The position numbers were made by a program, and so were the translations under genes. A DNA stretch of 33,062 nucleotides from Nitrososphaerota archaeon (GTDB taxonomy: Archaea; Thermoproteota; Nitrososphaeria; Nitrososphaerales; UBA183): the NCBI GenBank assembly GCA_027886925.1, contig JAPCJN010000009.1, positions 1 through 33,062 on the forward strand, in the 5' to 3' direction. Shown piece after piece: positions 1 to 7,962 of this stretch; the stretch's first letter is position 1, and each line of letters begins with the position of its first letter. The notes beneath the pieces were generated by a model that was given only the letters and a program-made list of their open reading frames with translations, was not told where the DNA came from and searched no databases.

Positions 1-103
1 CCGTGTGCTAGCCTTGGTAAGCCTCGCGCTCTTCCGTCTTGCTGGGGCCCGTGTGCTAGCCTTGGTAAGCCTCGCGCTCTTCCGTCTTGCTGGGGCCCGT
101 GTG
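1..103. repeat. 48-bp perfect tandem repeat inside the coding region
   Basis: Bases 1-48 and 49-96 are identical, and the first seven bases of a third copy follow at 97-103. On the minus strand each copy encodes the 16-residue unit TRAPARRKSARLTKAS, in frame with the phospholipase C-like gene. Five of the 16 residues are Arg and two are Lys, with no acidic residue. The array runs out of the window, so the copy number is unknown. It may be a DNA-, RNA- or phospholipid-binding tail (inference). Confidence 0.93.
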
Positions 104-2718
104 ATAGGCCCGATCCCGGCGAGCGGGTTGCCTGGCGGCTGGCCGGGTTTGTCCACATACTCTAACTTCAGCTTCGTCGGTGGCCCGGCCAGGCCGGACC
201 AAAGCTTGGACCCCTGAGGCCACTCCATCGGTGGAGGGAAGGTGAAACCCATGTCCGACTGCACCTCCGGAACCTGGAGGTTCCGGATCCAGTCCCAGGT
301 GAGGTAACCGTATGCCCGATCCGAGTCCAGGTTGAACTGCGTTTTGTACGAGTTGCTGTTGGAGAGCTGACCAATCAGATAGGCGGTGAATGGCACGGGA
401 TCGCCCAAAGGGCTGCCGCCGTCCTCGCCGTCAGGGAGGAGGTGATTCTCGTTGAGGAAGTCGGTCTCTGCTGGGGTCCGTGAGTTCTCGTAGGCAGCGC
501 GGACCGTCGCGTCCACCAGTCGGTTCGTGCGGAAGAAAACCTGGTCCGGCAGGGAGCCAATCGGGAACGGCCCGGGAAGCGGGTTTCGCGTCGTCGGAGG
601 CGGGTTCTCGGAGGCTGGCTGCGTAGGGTCGTAGACCTCGGTCTGCGTGGGCTGGAGGTGCCCCGCGTCGTCGGGGCTCTGATTGGGATATGCCCACGGG
701 CGCTTGAACTCGACGTCCTTGGCCGCTCCGACCGTGCCGAGAATCGTCCCGGGAGGGTTGGGCACCGGCCGGCCCGTCTGGGCGCTGAACTGCATGACGG
801 TCAGGTACGGGTACTTGACGTCCTTGACATCGTGCCCCACAGCGAGGCTCGGGTCCCGATCCAGGTTCCCGAAGGGATCGACGGCGTCGGCCAGCGCCTG
901 CTGGAAGGACGCATCCACGCTCCCGCCAAGACTGATAAGGGGCAGGTCGATTTCGTTTCCCAATCGCAGCTCGCCGTTGTCATCGTAGTGCTGCTCGCCG
1001 TGTGGAATATAGAAGCCCGTGTGGGCCATGATCTCGTGGGTCTTCGAGACGATGTCCCAGCCCAGCATTGCGAGCTCGTAGAGAGCGAGCCGGATGGGAT
1101 AACTCCCAGGACTCGCCAGCATCTTGACGATGTCGCCAGCCAGCTTGAGGGCTGCGTCGACCTCCTTCGTGATCCAGTCGAAGAGCGATTTCAGGGCGTC
1201 GCAGATGTCCTCAATCGGGTTCCCGCTAGAAGGCCCGCTAAAGTCGGGAGGCGAAAAGAGGTTTGTGATATCCGAGCTGGGAGGCGTGATGATTACGTCC
1301 GGGCGTCTCGGCTTGTAGAGCTCCCAGTCGCCGCTGTAGCTCAGCTTGAAGAACGTGATCAAGAGCCGGTACATCGTCTGGACCTGCCATGGCAATGGGA
1401 AGCCTTCCGGGACCTCGAAGCTTGGGGCGGGCGCGATGTCGTTGAGCAGCTCGCTGAAGGGCCGGTCGAGCCCATGACCCGTGACGGTCTCGACTATCTT
1501 GGTCAGGAGTCCCTCGTCAATACTCCGCTGGAAGGAGCTTCCTTGGTAGATTCGTGGGTGGGTCCAAGGTCGGGCTACCGGGTCGTCCTGCCGGGGTGAC
1601 GCGTCTCCAAACGTCTGGAACAAAGCCTTGTCGATTGCCTCCGCCATCCAGATAGGCATCTGGCCATCAACGTCCAGCACGGCCTTCGCCTGGACGGGGT
1701 CGTCTGGAAGCGTGGGTGGTCGGTCTTGCCCGTTGGGAGTGTCCGGGGTCGTCTGGACGGCAAACCAGAGCCCTGAGTAGGAGAGGTCCTGGTAAGTGTG
1801 GGTCGCGCCAATCGGATCCGTCGTGATCGTCCCTCCCGGCCCCGCCTGGCGGTAAAGCCACGCATCGATATGCGCCTCGATGAGGTGATGCCGCTGCGGG
1901 TGGTCGCGGAACGGGCCTCCACACTGCTCGTTCACGAACGAGTGACCGATGGTGTCGAGGCCGATATGCGTGATCCAGCCCATGGCGAACGCCATGAACT
2001 GCTGGAACTGGTCGCCGCCGCCCTGCTCGGTGGTCCGTAAGCTCTCGGCCTGCTCGATAAGGGCCCGGGCAAGCCTGGTCGTGCGTCGGTAGTGGCTGTT
2101 GTCGCTCCACAGGAAATTCTGCTCGTCCCAGCCTTTGTGGACGCAAGTGTTGAAAGTCGAAAGGATGTCGCCGAAAGTGAGAAGCTCCTCCTTACCGATC
2201 GATATCAGGGCCTCTTTCAATTGACCCAGTGCGACGCCGAATTCGGAAACCACCCCTCCAGTGAGGTCGTCCAGGAGGGAGTTGGCGGCGTTCACGAAAG
2301 GACCTATCGTCTCGTTCCACACAGCGATGAAGTCTTTCCAGATCTTGTCGAGCAATATCAGGAAGCGGACCAAAGAGGCCAGAGTCGAGTTGTAGTCGGC
2401 CAGAATCTGGAGGAGAGGTTCCCAATTGTCGTCCTTGGCATAGTCGTAGAAATAGTAGACCGCTAGCGCGAGCATGATCTCGTCCGACACAGGTCCGAGA
2501 GGGTTGCTGTTGTAGTCCTGCGAGAGATAGAAGAGGTCAGGTCCTTCCGCTCCTATTGAGGTGAACTTCGGCCAGTCGGTCATGAACTTGCCAAGGTCCT
2601 GGGGACGATACTTGGCTAGCGAACCGCGCACGCCTCCCGGCCAGTCCGGCACGTTCCCCGAATTGAGGTACTCGGCTACTCGCCTTGCCGTATAGAAGTG
2701 GGTAAAGTGTGCTGGCAT
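1..2718 (-). CDS. Large zinc-dependent phospholipase C-like hydrolase, 3' end outside the window
   Basis: The minus strand is open without a stop from the ATG at 2716-2718 to base 1, giving 906 codons. The protein starts MPAHFTHF. Around residues 248-286 it carries His251, Asp255 and His259 (pattern H-x3-D-x3-H), then His273, His277, His278, Glu281, His283 and Asp285. A GGPFRxHxQRHHxxE pattern is typical, from memory, of bacterial and archaeal proteins related to zinc-dependent phospholipase C, which hydrolyse phosphoester bonds with a three-zinc site. The rest (about 290-870) is unrecognised, with proline-rich stretches and one hydrophobic helix-rich region (about 80-180). There is no signal peptide, so action inside the cell, or export by another route, is implied. 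The tail enters a basic tandem repeat. The gene lies 48 bases after a small same-strand gene, so they may be co-transcribed. The enzyme class is inferred from motifs; the substrate is unknown. Confidence 0.72.
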   Translation of the reverse strand, partial: MPAHFTHFYTARRVAEYLNSGNVPDWPGGVRGSLAKYRPQDLGKFMTDWPKFTSIGAEGPDLFYLSQDYNSNPLGPVSDEIMLALAVYYFYDYAKDDNWEPLLQILADYNSTLASLVRFLILLDKIWKDFIAVWNETIGPFVNAANSLLDDLTGGVVSEFGVALGQLKEALISIGKEELLTFGDILSTFNTCVHKGWDEQNFLWSDNSHYRRTTRLARALIEQAESLRTTEQGGGDQFQQFMAFAMGWITHIGLDTIGHSFVNEQCGGPFRDHPQRHHLIEAHIDAWLYRQAGPGGTITTDPIGATHTYQDLSYSGLWFAVQTTPDTPNGQDRPPTLPDDPVQAKAVLDVDGQMPIWMAEAIDKALFQTFGDASPRQDDPVARPWTHPRIYQGSSFQRSIDEGLLTKIVETVTGHGLDRPFSELLNDIAPAPSFEVPEGFPLPWQVQTMYRLLITFFKLSYSGDWELYKPRRPDVIITPPSSDITNLFSPPDFSGPSSGNPIEDICDALKSLFDWITKEVDAALKLAGDIVKMLASPGSYPIRLALYELAMLGWDIVSKTHEIMAHTGFYIPHGEQHYDDNGELRLGNEIDLPLISLGGSVDASFQQALADAVDPFGNLDRDPSLAVGHDVKDVKYPYLTVMQFSAQTGRPVPNPPGTILGTVGAAKDVEFKRPWAYPNQSPDDAGHLQPTQTEVYDPTQPASENPPPTTRNPLPGPFPIGSLPDQVFFRTNRLVDATVRAAYENSRTPAETDFLNENHLLPDGEDGGSPLGDPVPFTAYLIGQLSNSNSYKTQFNLDSDRAYGYLTWDWIRNLQVPEVQSDMGFTFPPPMEWPQGSKLWSGLAGPPTKLKLEYVDKPGQPPGNPLAGIGPITRAPARRKSARLTKASTRAPARRKSARLTKASTR

Positions 2719-2766
2719 TGTGCTATCACATTCCCCGATACGCCAAGCCGCTCATTCCTTTGCTGT

Positions 2767-3033
2767 TTAGGGGGGGAGGGGCTGTGGGTTTAGTTCTACT
2801 TTTGATGCGCCTGAAAGGAGAGCTTTGTTGAGTCCAAGCGTAGATTGAGCATATTTCTTCTCCGCGTCAAGGATTGCTTCCACAAGGATCAGTTCAGCCG
2901 GGGTCGTCCACCCTTTGTTATGAACAGCCTTCCAGAGCGTGCCCAAGCCGCGCTTGGCGTCTCCAAATTCTGCAAAGATATCCTGCAGTTCCCTTATCTT
3001 TCCTTCCAGCTGCTCTGCATGACTTGTTGGCAT
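2767..3033 (-). CDS. Small helical protein ending in NPQPLPP
   Basis: This is an 88-residue protein with an ATG start. A TATA-like box is centred 25 bases upstream, which fits a leaderless transcript and decides the start. Residues 5-25 look like a charged amphipathic helix (EQLEGKIRELQDIFAEF), and further helices continue to about residue 75. The last residues read VELNPQPLPP. That C-terminal signature recurs, as I recall, in many small uncharacterised bacterial proteins; no function is known to me. There is no signal peptide or metal motif. The gene ends 48 bases before the phospholipase C-like gene on the same strand and lies 150 bases after the papain-like gene, so it probably belongs to the same accessory cassette. 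Function unknown. Confidence 0.75.
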   Translation of the reverse strand: MPTSHAEQLEGKIRELQDIFAEFGDAKRGLGTLWKAVHNKGWTTPAELILVEAILDAEKKYAQSTLGLNKALLSGASKVELNPQPLPP

Positions 3034-3053
3034 AAGAACAAATGGTCAAAAGA

Positions 3054-3063
3054 GTATTTAACT
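3054..3063 (-). promoter_or_regulatory. TATA-like box for the NPQPLPP gene
   Basis: The minus strand reads AGTTAAATAC, centred 25 bases from the ATG at 3033. This is the usual archaeal distance from box A to the transcription start, so the message is predicted to begin at or within a few bases of the ATG. It may drive both this gene and the phospholipase C-like gene downstream. Confidence 0.6.
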
Positions 3064-3183
3064 TTGCAATCGTCAAAGTGTCTGGATCTGCCCTTGCGGG
3101 CTCACCCTTGGCGATTCGAGCTGTCTAGGCGAAAGGTTAGGTAGGCAACACTGACTTGGGGCCTAAATTTTCCCATCACCAAA

Positions 3184-3964
3184 CTACCTTATGACGCGGA
3201 TAGTCCAGAAATCATGCGCGAGCTCCGGGTCCAGGAGGTATTCGTACGGCATTGTGAAATATCCTTCCATCCCAAGTCATTCCCCAAGGGTTTCTTATGA
3301 GGAACCAACCATGCGAGTCGTCATAGCCCACAGCCAACACCGCGTGAAGACCAATGCGCTTCTCAGGTTTCCTTGGCATGCGCAGGTGACCCGTCTTTCT
3401 GATCCCTTGTCCTAGAAAGCTCTCGAAGACATTGAAACCAAGGACAAACGGATATCCTGAGGCAAGACAGGACTTCAGTTCGTCGAGTCTATGCGCCAAT
3501 CTCTGGTACTCGACGACTCTGTAATGGCGCGCGCGTGCGTAACAATCTTTTGGAGGCCTCGTCTTGAGGTTACGTTTGTAATAGGGCCAAAGCTTTTCCG
3601 GACAGTCGCCTTCTTTTACGATGGTCTTGATTCCGTCCCTTATCTGTGCGCCCGGGTCCGTCCCCACGGTGCCCTCGAGCTCTCGCTCGTTATAGTAGAT
3701 GAAAAGTCGAGAGGGTCTTTGGGGCTTTTTGGCTCCCTGTCTTATCTCGTCGAACTCCATCGCACCTGCTATGGCGTTTGCTGTGCAACTGTTGATCTGA
3801 TACTGATTGTATGCCGGAGGGAAACCGGGCCGAAGGTCTACCGACTTTGGCAGGTTTCTCAAGACTTCCCGGGGCGCGATGTAGATGCGGTCTCGGCTGT
3901 CAGAAGTGTCGCGAACCCAGCCAAAACCTCGAGGCAATGCCGACGAACCGGCTAAATTTCTCAT
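3184..3964 (-). CDS. Papain-like (C1A) cysteine peptidase with a one-base frameshift
   Basis: The ATG is at 3962-3964. Papain-fold residues are visible: Gln54 (oxyanion hole) and Cys60 in NQYQINSCTANA, His207 in GLHAVLAVGYDD, and Asn225 in IRNPWGMTW. The frame then runs into an unrelated tail ending at 3212. If one base is dropped near 3263-3268, the next frame reads GYFTMPYEYLLDPELAHDF and then WTIRVIR, stopping at 3184. That is the usual end of this peptidase group (GYF-x-MPYEYL...DFW). The corrected length is about 259 residues. There is no signal peptide or long propeptide, so it is probably cytoplasmic. Base composition looks poorer in GC than the neighbours, suggesting transfer. It is either a recent lesion or a sequence error; the fold call is firm, the substrate unknown. 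Confidence 0.85.
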
Positions 3965-4086
3965 AAGCGTTCAAATGATAACAACAGCATCTAGCGATTT
4001 CCAAGACTCTTGACCGTCATCTAAGAATCTTCATTCAGTTCACCTTGATGATCCGACGGTCTGGGTTTGCGACCACACATCTACCG

Positions 4087-4890
4087 TCAGTAAACCGACT
4101 TCGCAATTTCGGGTTGCGTCATCGACGACTTGCGGCCGACGAACACCACGTCCATGAACTGGTTCTCGAGCCTCGCCCTCCTGAAGGTCCAGTTGACGAA
4201 GACGTTCACCTCGCCGAATCCTACCTCTTGCATCACGCGCCTAAAGTCCCCGACGTCGAACAGCCCGAGCCTATGCACATCGTCCCTGAGCGTGATCACC
4301 TTTGGCCCGTCCTTGATCAGGTAGCTGAACGAGAGCTCGGCGAACTCCCCTCTCAATCTCGAGAGGCTTATCCTCGCGCCAATCACTCTTCCGTCGTCGA
4401 AGGTGCTCTCCCCTCTGTACCCGTCCCTGAAGCCCTTCTTTGTGAAGTGCGTGTCGAATATCACGACCCCACCCTCGGCAAGGTGGTCGTGCATCCCCTT
4501 GAGGGTCCTCCTCAGGTCAGATATCGTGAGGTTGTAGGAGATGGAGCTGAACATGCAGATCGCGGCGTCGAACTCCCTTGCACGACCGCCCAACACCTCG
4601 TCCAGGTCTCTCATGTCGCCTTTGAGGAACCTCGCTCCTCCCTTGACCTTGCGCCTGGCGATCCTCAAGGACTCCTCGCTGACGTCGACGCCTGTCACCC
4701 TGTACCCCTTTGAGACGAGAATCTTCGTGTGGTTGCCTGTCCCGCAGGCGACCTCCAGGATCCGCCTCCCATTGACGCCGTAGCGTCGAAACGTCCTCGT
4801 AAGGAAATCCACTTCTTGGCCGTAGTCTTTCCACCAGTAGACCCGGTCGTAGTATTTCGCAAGCTGGGAATAGAGCGCCCGTTTGTGCAA
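4087..4890 (-). CDS. Class I SAM-dependent methyltransferase
   Basis: This 267-residue protein has the Rossmann-type methyltransferase signature: motif I ILEVACGTGNH at residues 44-54, an acidic residue after the second strand (VTGVDVS, about 66-71), and FLKGDMRDL for motif III. A C-terminal half with strands (SFSYLIKDG, VNVFVNWTF) resembles the small insert domain seen in glycine/sarcosine-type and related methyltransferases. The acceptor cannot be deduced. The gene begins 18 bases after the aminotransferase stop on the same strand, so the two are probably one transcript and may act on the same amino-acid-derived metabolite. A paralogue of similar architecture lies at 17490-18281. The 122 bases downstream, up to the papain gene, hold no gene I can support. 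Confidence 0.85.
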   Translation of the reverse strand: MHKRALYSQLAKYYDRVYWWKDYGQEVDFLTRTFRRYGVNGRRILEVACGTGNHTKILVSKGYRVTGVDVSEESLRIARRKVKGGARFLKGDMRDLDEVLGGRAREFDAAICMFSSISYNLTISDLRRTLKGMHDHLAEGGVVIFDTHFTKKGFRDGYRGESTFDDGRVIGARISLSRLRGEFAELSFSYLIKDGPKVITLRDDVHRLGLFDVGDFRRVMQEVGFGEVNVFVNWTFRRARLENQFMDVVFVGRKSSMTQPEIAKSVY

Positions 4891-4908
4891 CTCAGAGGAC
4901 CTTCGCGA

Positions 4909-6099
4909 TCATATCCTCTCCCTCATCCTCTCGACGGCTTCCTTCAGGGTGGCGTCTTGTTTTGGGAACGCGAGCCTCACCTTCGACTCGCCCAAACCCC
5001 GGGAGGAGTAGAAGCTCGAGCCCGGGACCGTCGCCACGCCGCCGTCCTTGACCAAGTGCTCCGCGAAGCCGTAGTCGTCGCCCTCCCACAGAGAGCTGAA
5101 GTCTGCCATGATGTAGTAGGCTCCCTGAGGCTTGGTGCATTCGAAGCCCATCGCTTCGAGCGACCCCAGGAGATAGTCCCGCTTGCGAGTGTAGCTCTTC
5201 GTCAGCTCTGAGTAGTAGGAGCCGTCGAGCTTCAAGGCCTCCAGAGCCGCCCTCTGAAGGGGGGCGGGGGCGCAGACCGTCAAGAAGTCATGGACCTTCC
5301 TTATCGCATCCGTGAGCGACTTCTCAGCCACGGTGTAGCCCAACCTCCATCCCGTCACGCTGTAGGTCTTCGACATCCCCGATATGGTCACCGTATCCTC
5401 GGCCATGTCCCCGATGGTCGCGAGGCTGACGTGCCGCCTCCCGTCGTAGACTATCTGCTCGTAGATCTCGTCGGTTATCGCTACCACGCCATGGTCAGCG
5501 CAAAGGTCGGAGACCAGCTCGAGCTCGTCTCTGGTGAAGACCTTCCCCGTAGGATTGTTCGGCGTGTTGATGATTATCGCCTTCGGCCTGCGGCCGTCCC
5601 TGACTGTGAAAGCCCGCTTCAGGTCATCCTCATCGAACCCAGAGCCCGGCCCCTCTAGCTGGACGTATCGAGCCCTCGCCCCCGAGATTATGGTCGACGG
5701 GACGTAGCACTCGTAGAATGGCTCGGGGACGATCACGTCGTCGTCAGGGCCTGTCAAAGCCAGCATGGTGGCGACCATCGCCTCGGTCGCGCCGCAGGTC
5801 ACGGTCACATTGTCCTCGCCGGTGGCGCGCATCCGGTTGAAGCTCCATGCTTTCTCGGCTATCGCGTCCCTGAGCTCCCTCGACCCCCAGGTGATCTCGT
5901 ACTGGTTGTAGTCCTCGCGGATGGCGCGGGACCCGGCGGTCTTGAGGGCGGATGGCGCGGGGAAGTCAGGGAAGCCCTGCGAGAGGTTTATCGCTTGATG
6001 GACATCCGCGAGCCTTGTCATGTCCCGGATCACCGAATCCGTGAAAAGCCTCACTCTAGGCGACACGAGATCTCGTTTTTTGGAATGCGGCGTCTTCAA
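4909..6099 (-). CDS. PLP-dependent aminotransferase, class I/II (AspC/kynurenine-aminotransferase-like)
   Basis: This 396-residue protein has the normal length for fold-type I aminotransferases, which move an amino group between amino and keto acids. Visible elements are INLSQGFPDFP near residues 37-47, the NNPTG loop (181-185), Asp210 and Tyr213 for the cofactor ring, and SGMSKTYSVTGWRLGY with the Schiff-base Lys244 and the carboxylate-binding Arg252 region. The start is a TTG at 6097-6099, preceded by GAGGAGGGG on the minus strand (6103-6111), a good ribosome-binding site. It shares an A/T box with the divergent ABC gene. It resembles aspartate, kynurenine or methionine aminotransferases; the exact substrate cannot be chosen from sequence. 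Confidence 0.9.
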   Translation of the reverse strand: MKTPHSKKRDLVSPRVRLFTDSVIRDMTRLADVHQAINLSQGFPDFPAPSALKTAGSRAIREDYNQYEITWGSRELRDAIAEKAWSFNRMRATGEDNVTVTCGATEAMVATMLALTGPDDDVIVPEPFYECYVPSTIISGARARYVQLEGPGSGFDEDDLKRAFTVRDGRRPKAIIINTPNNPTGKVFTRDELELVSDLCADHGVVAITDEIYEQIVYDGRRHVSLATIGDMAEDTVTISGMSKTYSVTGWRLGYTVAEKSLTDAIRKVHDFLTVCAPAPLQRAALEALKLDGSYYSELTKSYTRKRDYLLGSLEAMGFECTKPQGAYYIMADFSSLWEGDDYGFAEHLVKDGGVATVPGSSFYSSRGLGESKVRLAFPKQDATLKEAVERMRERI

Positions 6100-6139
6100 G
6101 GTCCCCTCCTCTTGCTACTTGGCGTTCCCCAAATGAATG

Positions 6140-6147
6140 TTTTAATT
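6140..6147. promoter_or_regulatory. Shared TATA-like box between aminotransferase and ABC exporter
   Basis: TTTTAATT is the only A/T-rich element in the 74-base divergent gap. It lies about 30 bases before the GTG of the ABC ATPase (near-leaderless) and about 44 bases before the TTG of the aminotransferase, whose short leader would contain the GAGGAGGGG ribosome-binding site. Use in both directions is inferred. Confidence 0.45.
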
Positions 6148-6173
6148 GAGTTGGCGCCCTCTGGAGACTCGCC

Positions 6174-7151
6174 GTGGCGCTGGTAGAGGTCAGGTCTCTG
6201 AGGAGGGTCTTCAAGGGGAAGAAGAAAGAGTCTGTGGCGCTCGAAGCGCTGGACCTTGACATCAACGAAGGCGAGATCTTCGGGCTGCTCGGGCCAAACG
6301 GCGCCGGGAAGACGACTCTCATCAGGATACTCACCACTCTCCTCCTTCCAACCTCGGGGACTGCGAGGGTCTGCGGGTTCGACGTCGCGAAGGAGCCGCA
6401 GAAGGTGCGGCATCTCATAGGCGTGGCGAGCGGCTCCGAGAGGCCCGGCTACGACTTTATCACTGCGAGGGGGAACCTCTGGTTCTTCTCCCAGCTGTAT
6501 GGGATACCGACCCGCGAGGCCAACGACAGGATAGAGAGGCTCTCGACCCTCCTCGGCTTCCACGAGCAGCTCGACAAGAAGCTGTATGCGCTTTCGACTG
6601 GCTACCGCCAAAGGGTCACGATAGCGAGGGGTTTCATCAACGAGCCGAGGATCGTGGTCATGGACGAGCCGACCTCGGGCCTGGACGTGATAACCGCGAG
6701 GACGATCCGGGAGTTCATGCGCGACCAGAGCAAGGGCCACGGGAGGACGATCTTCCTGGCGACGCACAACATGACAGAAGGGGAGACGATATGCGACAGG
6801 GTCGCGATCATCGACAGAGGGAGGATAATCGCCTGTGACACGCCCGCGGCGCTCAAGAGGCAGGTCGGGCGCCCCGTCCTGGTGGTCGAGGTTGGCCCTC
6901 CGCGCTCGCTGCAGTTCGTCAACGAGTTGAGAGGCGTCAGCGGGGTCACCTCGACGGTCGATGACGAGAGGCAGTTCGCGACGATGAGGATTCTAATCGA
7001 GGACGACGCCACGGAGGCCGAAGTCAAGCGCGAGATAGAGAGCAGGGGGATGAAGGTCTACGCCTCTTGGAAGCAGGAGCCGACCTTGGAGGAGGTCTTC
7101 ATCAAGTTAGTCGGCCGGGGGTTCGCGGAGAGTGACAGCGCTGGAGACTAG
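6174..7151 (+). CDS. ABC exporter ATP-binding protein (ABC-2/drug-export type)
   Basis: This 325-residue ATPase powers the two permeases that follow. Walker A is GPNGAGKTT (residues 40-48), the signature is LSTGYRQR (140-146), Walker B is RIVVMDEPTSGLD (159-171) and the switch His is His198 in ATHNM. The classical Q-loop glutamine is not evident: after LIGVAS the sequence reads GSERPGYDFITARGNL. Some archaeal drug/NatA-type ATPases share such a variant (from memory). The C-terminal 100 residues form the extra domain common in ABC-2 exporters and end EPTLEEVFIKLVGRG. The start is a GTG at 6174, supported by a TATA-like box 30 bases upstream. The 3' end overlaps the next gene by 20 bases, so translation is coupled. 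The substrate is unknown. Confidence 0.93.
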   Translation: MALVEVRSLRRVFKGKKKESVALEALDLDINEGEIFGLLGPNGAGKTTLIRILTTLLLPTSGTARVCGFDVAKEPQKVRHLIGVASGSERPGYDFITARGNLWFFSQLYGIPTREANDRIERLSTLLGFHEQLDKKLYALSTGYRQRVTIARGFINEPRIVVMDEPTSGLDVITARTIREFMRDQSKGHGRTIFLATHNMTEGETICDRVAIIDRGRIIACDTPAALKRQVGRPVLVVEVGPPRSLQFVNELRGVSGVTSTVDDERQFATMRILIEDDATEAEVKREIESRGMKVYASWKQEPTLEEVFIKLVGRGFAESDSAGD

Positions 7152-7962
7152 CCTCTGGTTTAGGACGATGTATGCCCGAACGTGGGTCAGGGTGAAGAGC
7201 ATGTACGGCGAGCCGCTCTGGCTCGTCGTCGGGATAGCGTTCCCGCTTCTCACGACGTTCGGACTCGGGTTCCTCTATCGCTCCTCGGGAGTCGGCAGCT
7301 ACGCCGGGTTTGCGGTCCTAGGCGGTGTGGCCGTGTCGTTCTGGAGCAACGTGGTGTGGTCGATGGCCACCCAGTTCTACTGGGACAAGCAAGAGGGGAT
7401 ATTCGAGCTCTACCTCGTCTCTCCGGCGCCCATCTCCGCTATCCTGGTCGGCATGTCGATAGGCGGGTTCGTGGGGACGGCGCCCTCCGCACTGCTCGTC
7501 GGCGTCATAGGCTGGCATGTGTTCGGCTCGGCAGTGTCTCCGGCCTGGACTGTCATCGCCATCGGCTTCGCGCTCACCATAATCGCCCTCTACTCGCTCG
7601 GGATGCTCCTCGCCTCGGTTTATCTGGCCTATGGGAGGGGAGCGGAGTCGCTCAACGACTCGGTCCAGCAGTCGGTGTCGATGTTCTCGGGCGTCTATTT
7701 CCCGACCATAGGCCTTGGTTCGCCGTTCCCGGTCTCGCTGCAGCTCGTGCTGTCGTTGGTCCCGCTGACGATAGGGATGGACGTCCTGAGGAAGGCCGTC
7801 TTCTCCCCGGCGGGTGGCGCCGCGACCTTCCCTTCCGTCTATCAGGAGCTGCTGATCTTGGGCGTCCTGTGCGTCGTGTTCTTCGTGGCGGCGAGGAGGG
7901 CCATCGACTACATGAGGGACAGGGGCAGGAGGAACGGGTCGCTCGTGGTGAGGCTTCGTTGA
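7132..7962 (+). CDS. ABC-2 type exporter permease (first subunit)
   Basis: This 276-residue integral membrane protein has about six hydrophobic segments, for example LWLVVGIAFPLLTTFGLGF near residue 30, AGFAVLGGVAVSFW near 60, and others near 105, 140, 200 and 245. The long stretch SPAPISAILVGMSIGGF is the amphipathic region typical of ABC-2 permeases. The start is a GTG inside the ATPase gene (20-base overlap). Its stop TGA overlaps the TTG start of the next permease. It should sit in the cytoplasmic membrane and pair with the ATPase and the second permease as a heterodimeric exporter. Confidence 0.9.
   Translation: MTALETSLWFRTMYARTWVRVKSMYGEPLWLVVGIAFPLLTTFGLGFLYRSSGVGSYAGFAVLGGVAVSFWSNVVWSMATQFYWDKQEGIFELYLVSPAPISAILVGMSIGGFVGTAPSALLVGVIGWHVFGSAVSPAWTVIAIGFALTIIALYSLGMLLASVYLAYGRGAESLNDSVQQSVSMFSGVYFPTIGLGSPFPVSLQLVLSLVPLTIGMDVLRKAVFSPAGGAATFPSVYQELLILGVLCVVFFVAARRAIDYMRDRGRRNGSLVVRLR

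Noticed and set aside
658..1599. A 313-codon plus-strand reading frame, plus several others in 1-2700
   Set aside because: They are shadows of the long minus-strand gene, which alone carries recognisable motifs and stays open for 906 codons.
3184..3964. Treating the papain-like gene as a long-dead pseudogene
   Set aside because: Catalytic residues and the rest of both frames are intact, so the break is recent or an error rather than old decay.
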